Below, in pieces: positions 61,828-64,000 of a stretch of DNA of 64,000 nucleotides. Below the pieces are notes generated by a model, which was not told the DNA's origin, did no database searches, and worked only from the letters and a program-made list of their open reading frames with translations. How positions within the stretch are numbered: position 1 is the first letter of the stretch; each line of letters starts with the position of its first letter. Source of the stretch: Haloarcula pellucida (GTDB taxonomy: Archaea; Halobacteriota; Halobacteria; Halobacteriales; Haloarculaceae); assembly GCF_014647235.1 (NCBI RefSeq), contig NZ_BMOU01000001.1, positions 476,262 to 540,261 on the forward strand. Direction: 5' to 3'. The position numbers and the translations under genes are program-made.

Positions 61828-62307
61828 TTACTCGGCTCGCTCGACCGACTTCTCGACCACCCGCACGTCTCCGATAGCCGCCGTCGGATACTCGCCGTCT
61901 TCGTCTTTCTCGTTGGCTTTCACCATATCCCAGACGACGTTGAGGCCCGTCGTCACGCCCTCTAGGGCCTCCATCTCGCAGCCGGTCTTGCCCACCGTTT
62001 CGACGGCGACGGTCAGTTCGACGCACTCCTCGCCCACCTCGAAACCGGTCTCGACGTTCGTGATGGGTATCTGGTGACACATCGGAATCGTCTCCCACGT
62101 GTGTTTGACGGCCTGAATCGCGCCGATACGGGCCGTCGTCAGCACGTCGCCTTTCTCCACGTCGTCGGCGGCGATGGCGTCGAGCGTACTCTGTGAGAGG
62201 CGAATCTCGCCGCGAGCGACCGCCCGACGCCGGCTGTCGGCCTTCTGGCCGACGTCGACCATCTGTGCGTCCCCGTCCTCGTCGACGTGCGTGAACTCGT
62301 CGGTCAT
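61828..62307 (-). CDS. moaC: Cyclic pyranopterin monophosphate synthase MoaC
   Basis: 159 residues. MoaC makes cyclic pyranopterin phosphate from the MoaA product. Motifs: MVDVGQKADSRRRAVARGEIRLSQSTLDAIAADDVEKGDVLTTARIGAIQAVKHTWETIPMCHQIPIT, TVGKTGCEMEALEGVTTGLNVVWDMVKANEKDEDG and IGDVRVVEKS. Start at ATG 62307 (MTDEFTHVD). Follows MoaB in the same direction 49 bases away. Confidence 0.96.
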   Translation of the reverse strand: MTDEFTHVDEDGDAQMVDVGQKADSRRRAVARGEIRLSQSTLDAIAADDVEKGDVLTTARIGAIQAVKHTWETIPMCHQIPITNVETGFEVGEECVELTVAVETVGKTGCEMEALEGVTTGLNVVWDMVKANEKDEDGEYPTAAIGDVRVVEKSVERAE

Positions 62308-62356
62308 ATCCGACGATAGCGCGACGCCGCCCAAAACCGTGCGGGTCTGGCGGCGG

Positions 62357-62896
62357 TCAGCGACGAACGAGGCCGAGTAAGTGACCCGCGGCGGGCGCGA
62401 TTAGCTCCTCGCTTCCCATCCGTGCGGCGTTCTCGCTACCGGGCAGGCAGAACACGAGCCGGTCGTCGACGACGCCGGCCGTCGCCCGCGACGCCATCGC
62501 CATCGGTCCGACCTCTTCGTAGGACAGCCAGCGGAACAGTTCGCCGAAGCCGGGAATCTCGCGGTCGAACAGCGCGCCGACCGCTTCGACGGTCACGTCG
62601 TCGTCGGTCAGGCCCGTCCCGCCAGTCGTCACCACCACGTCGGCGCCGTCGTCCATCGCAGCGGCGACGGCGTCGGCGATAGCCGCCGCGTCGTCGGTCA
62701 CGAGCGACCGGTCGGCGACGTCGTGGCTCGACGCTTCGAACGCCGACTCGATGGCGTCGCCACCGGGGTCGTCGTCGAGCGTGCGCGAGGAGGAGACGGT
62801 CACCACCGCGATGGCGACCGTGTCCTCGTCGTGTGCGTGGTGGTCGTGGTGATGGTCGTGACTCTCATCGCTGGGGGAGTGATGATCGCGGTCCAT
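62357..62896 (-). CDS. moaB: MoaB-type molybdopterin adenylyltransferase with His-rich N-terminus
   Basis: 179 residues. The core from about residue 25 is the MogA/MoaB fold: VAIAVVTVSSSRTLDDDPGGDAIESAFE, VVVTTGGTGLTDDDVTVEAV, GFGELFRWLSYEEVGPMAMASRATAG, LVFCLPGSENAARMGSEELIAPAAGHLL. It adenylylates molybdopterin before metal insertion. The first 22 residues hold nine His (HH, H, HHH, HH, H) as DHHSPSDESHDHHHDHHAH, unlike the rest of the family; this could bind nickel or zinc or reflect repeat expansion. Confidence 0.92.
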   Translation of the reverse strand: MDRDHHSPSDESHDHHHDHHAHDEDTVAIAVVTVSSSRTLDDDPGGDAIESAFEASSHDVADRSLVTDDAAAIADAVAAAMDDGADVVVTTGGTGLTDDDVTVEAVGALFDREIPGFGELFRWLSYEEVGPMAMASRATAGVVDDRLVFCLPGSENAARMGSEELIAPAAGHLLGLVRR

Positions 62897-62935
62897 ACCC
62901 GTACCACGCGGCCGCCAGCAGTAAACCGTCGGGGG

Positions 62936-63595
62936 TCAGGCGCCGAGCAAGTCGTCGAGCAGTTTGCGCTGGGCGGCGGCCAGATGCTCGGTGAACGTCG
63001 TGGTGGCGATACCGAGGTCCTCGGCCACCTCCCCGGCGGTCGCGTCCCGCGGATGCTCGAAGTAGCCCATCTCGTACGCCCGTTCCAGCACCTCGTTCTG
63101 CCGGTCGGTCAGGGCGTCGCGGTCGAGGATAGCGGGCTGTCCGCCGCTGGCACTCTCGGAACTCTCGACGAGTCGGCGGAGACTGATACTCTCTCCTTCC
63201 CCCTGTAAGTCCTTGATGACGTCCCGTAGCGTCTCGATGTCTTCGACGAGGAACGTGACGACCATCGAGTTCTCGTCGGCACTGACGTCCTGTACCACAC
63301 AGCCAAGGCGCTCGATACGCTCGCAGACACAGCCCTGATTCGCCGTCCGCTCGAAGCGATAGACGAACTCGCTGTCGAAGGAGAACACCTTCTCGACTCG
63401 CTCGCGCGCGTCGGCGTCGGGCGGCGGTGCGTCCTCGCTCCCCGTGAGCGTGAACTCCTCCACGACCGTTCCGCCCTCACCGCCGAGCGCACTCCGAGAG
63501 ACGTCGGTTATGCTCCACGCCTCGTCGGCGTGGGGGGCCACCTGACACGACCGCGGGTCGAACACTTCCACTTCGGCAAGGACACGGTCGGCCAT
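62936..63595 (-). CDS. Cys-rich HTH regulator, NarO/DmsR type
   Basis: 219 residues. The N-terminal sensor contains Cys17 (RSCQVAPHADEAW) and a cluster NQGCVCERIERLGCVV (about residues 86-98) that together resemble the Cys motif of haloarchaeal anaerobiosis regulators NarO and DmsR, probably binding an iron-sulphur centre. The C-terminal HTH is the bacterio-opsin-activator type (LTDRQNEVLERAYEMGYFEHPRDATAGEVAEDLGIATTTFTEHLAAAQRKLLDDLLG). It faces a divergent membrane gene across 174 bases holding repeated GTGGTTC motifs. The family fit is good; the exact regulon is inferred. Confidence 0.8.
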   Translation of the reverse strand: MADRVLAEVEVFDPRSCQVAPHADEAWSITDVSRSALGGEGGTVVEEFTLTGSEDAPPPDADARERVEKVFSFDSEFVYRFERTANQGCVCERIERLGCVVQDVSADENSMVVTFLVEDIETLRDVIKDLQGEGESISLRRLVESSESASGGQPAILDRDALTDRQNEVLERAYEMGYFEHPRDATAGEVAEDLGIATTTFTEHLAAAQRKLLDDLLGA

Positions 63596-63620
63596 GATAC
63601 CCCGTTCGCCCGAGTGCCCC

Positions 63621-63732
63621 GTTATAGTTGGCCCCGAATATGTTCGTGGTTCAAGTCCCTTAATAAAACACCTAAGATGTCTGGCTGGTGGTTCAGGGGA
63701 GTGGTTCGTTAATGACCGAACACGCGAACCAC
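63621..63732. promoter_or_regulatory. Divergent promoter with repeated GTGGTTC motifs
   Basis: Minus-strand TATA CAACTATAAC (63621-63630) fits a leaderless transcript of the regulator at 63595. A plus-strand TATA ttaataaaac (63660-63669) points at the 63770 gene. Between and beyond are the near-palindrome cgaatatgttcg (63635-63646) and GTGGTTC at 63646, 63688 and 63701, plus its inverse GAACCAC at 63726, forming the inverted repeat gtggttcg (63701-63708)...cgaaccac (63725-63732). This is consistent with binding sites for the regulator. Confidence 0.5.
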
Positions 63733-63769
63733 TCGTCCGGCCTCCGCCGGGTGGGTGTGGACCGCAACC

Positions 63770-64000
63770 ATGAGACGCAACACGATACTCATCGGCCTGC
63801 TGATAACGGCGGTACTGCTCCCGATGTGGTACGTCGCCCTCCACGGGGAACCACCGTCCGAAGAGATAGCCATCGACGAGAGCGTCACCGAACAGCGGCC
63901 GCTGGAAGGGTTCGTCGACACCCCGAACAAACTCTCACCCAGTCAGGTCGGCGTCATCGTCTGGGTGGCGCTGTTCGCCCTCGTCGGGGTGCTGGCGGCC
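63770..64000 (+). CDS. Membrane protein, N-terminus only (runs off the end)
   Basis: The visible 77 residues are MRRNTILIGLLITAVLLPMWYVALHG (one helix), an acidic loop (SEEIAIDESVTEQRPLEGFVDTPNKLSP) and the start of a second helix (VGVIVWVALFALVGVLAA). No signal for lipidation. It is divergent from the NarO/DmsR-type regulator with GTGGTTC repeats between, so it could be part of an anaerobic respiratory operon, but the family is not recognisable from this part. Confidence 0.6.
   Translation, partial: MRRNTILIGLLITAVLLPMWYVALHGEPPSEEIAIDESVTEQRPLEGFVDTPNKLSPSQVGVIVWVALFALVGVLAA

Noticed and set aside
1-64000. tRNA, rRNA, replication origin or complete insertion sequence
   Set aside because: No cloverleaf-like segments, rRNA stretches, Orc1/Cdc6 gene with origin repeats, or intact transposase were seen while reading; a dedicated search tool would be needed to exclude short RNAs.

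Overview
The window is a high-GC archaeal chromosome segment. It encodes TFIIB, an RNA polymerase F/Rpb4 subunit, ribosomal protein L21e, aEF-1beta, a proteasome alpha subunit, RNase P protein components and an SBDS-type ribosome factor. Proteins are strongly acidic, Tat lipoproteins are present, promoters are leaderless with TATA boxes about 25-35 bases before the start codon, and there is a sensory rhodopsin with a haloarchaeal transducer. Together these identify a haloarchaeon (class Halobacteria). The exact genus cannot be read from the sequence alone.

Layout. 1-1.6 kb: tail of a sugar ABC importer operon (two permeases) with what looks like the eroded 3' end of its binding-protein gene. 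2-10.9 kb: housekeeping genes (fumC, gatE, a TrmJ-like RNA methyltransferase), a PQQ-repeat lipoprotein, a second lipoprotein, an ATPase-DICT fusion protein and a DoxX membrane protein. 11-18 kb: otsA, the pterin/folate genes mptE and folP, an F420-type oxidoreductase preceded by a collapsed SDR remnant, a HAD hydrolase and a sulfatase-like enzyme. 18-23 kb: an APH-like kinase and a MacB/LolD-type ABC system with an exported CARDB-like partner. 23.6-25.7 kb: a two-gene MetE pair. 25.8-29.4 kb: a conserved archaeal translation/transcription cluster. 31-37 kb: TFB, the sensory rhodopsin II/HtrII pair and a pseudokinase with a membrane partner. 37-43.4 kb: quinone reductase-like and SDR enzymes, a tandem hairpin repeat array, two paralogous sodium:solute symporters and an OGG-type glycosylase.

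43.4-45.3 kb is the one accessory-looking stretch: lower GC, a multiply frameshifted gene, strong hairpins and a small two-helix membrane protein. 45.3-54 kb returns to core genes: acyP, the NAD(P)HX repair enzyme, dienelactone hydrolase, hflX, FUN14, and the SBDS-psmA-rnp2-rnp3 cluster interrupted by a membrane protein. 54-64 kb has a Nudix hydrolase, thiC, and a molybdenum group: ModA/WtpA-type binding protein and permease, a MobB-MoaE fusion, moaC and a His-rich MoaB. It ends with a Cys-rich regulator of the NarO/DmsR type that faces a divergent membrane-protein gene running off the end.

No rRNA, tRNA, CRISPR array, complete insertion sequence or replication origin was recognised. The most unusual items are the tandem hairpin array at the 3' end of an SDR gene, the rhodopsin/transducer pair with a large extracellular sensor domain, the HEAT-pseudokinase protein, the MetE pair in which one partner lacks every zinc ligand, and the divergent redox-regulator promoter with repeated GTGGTTC motifs.
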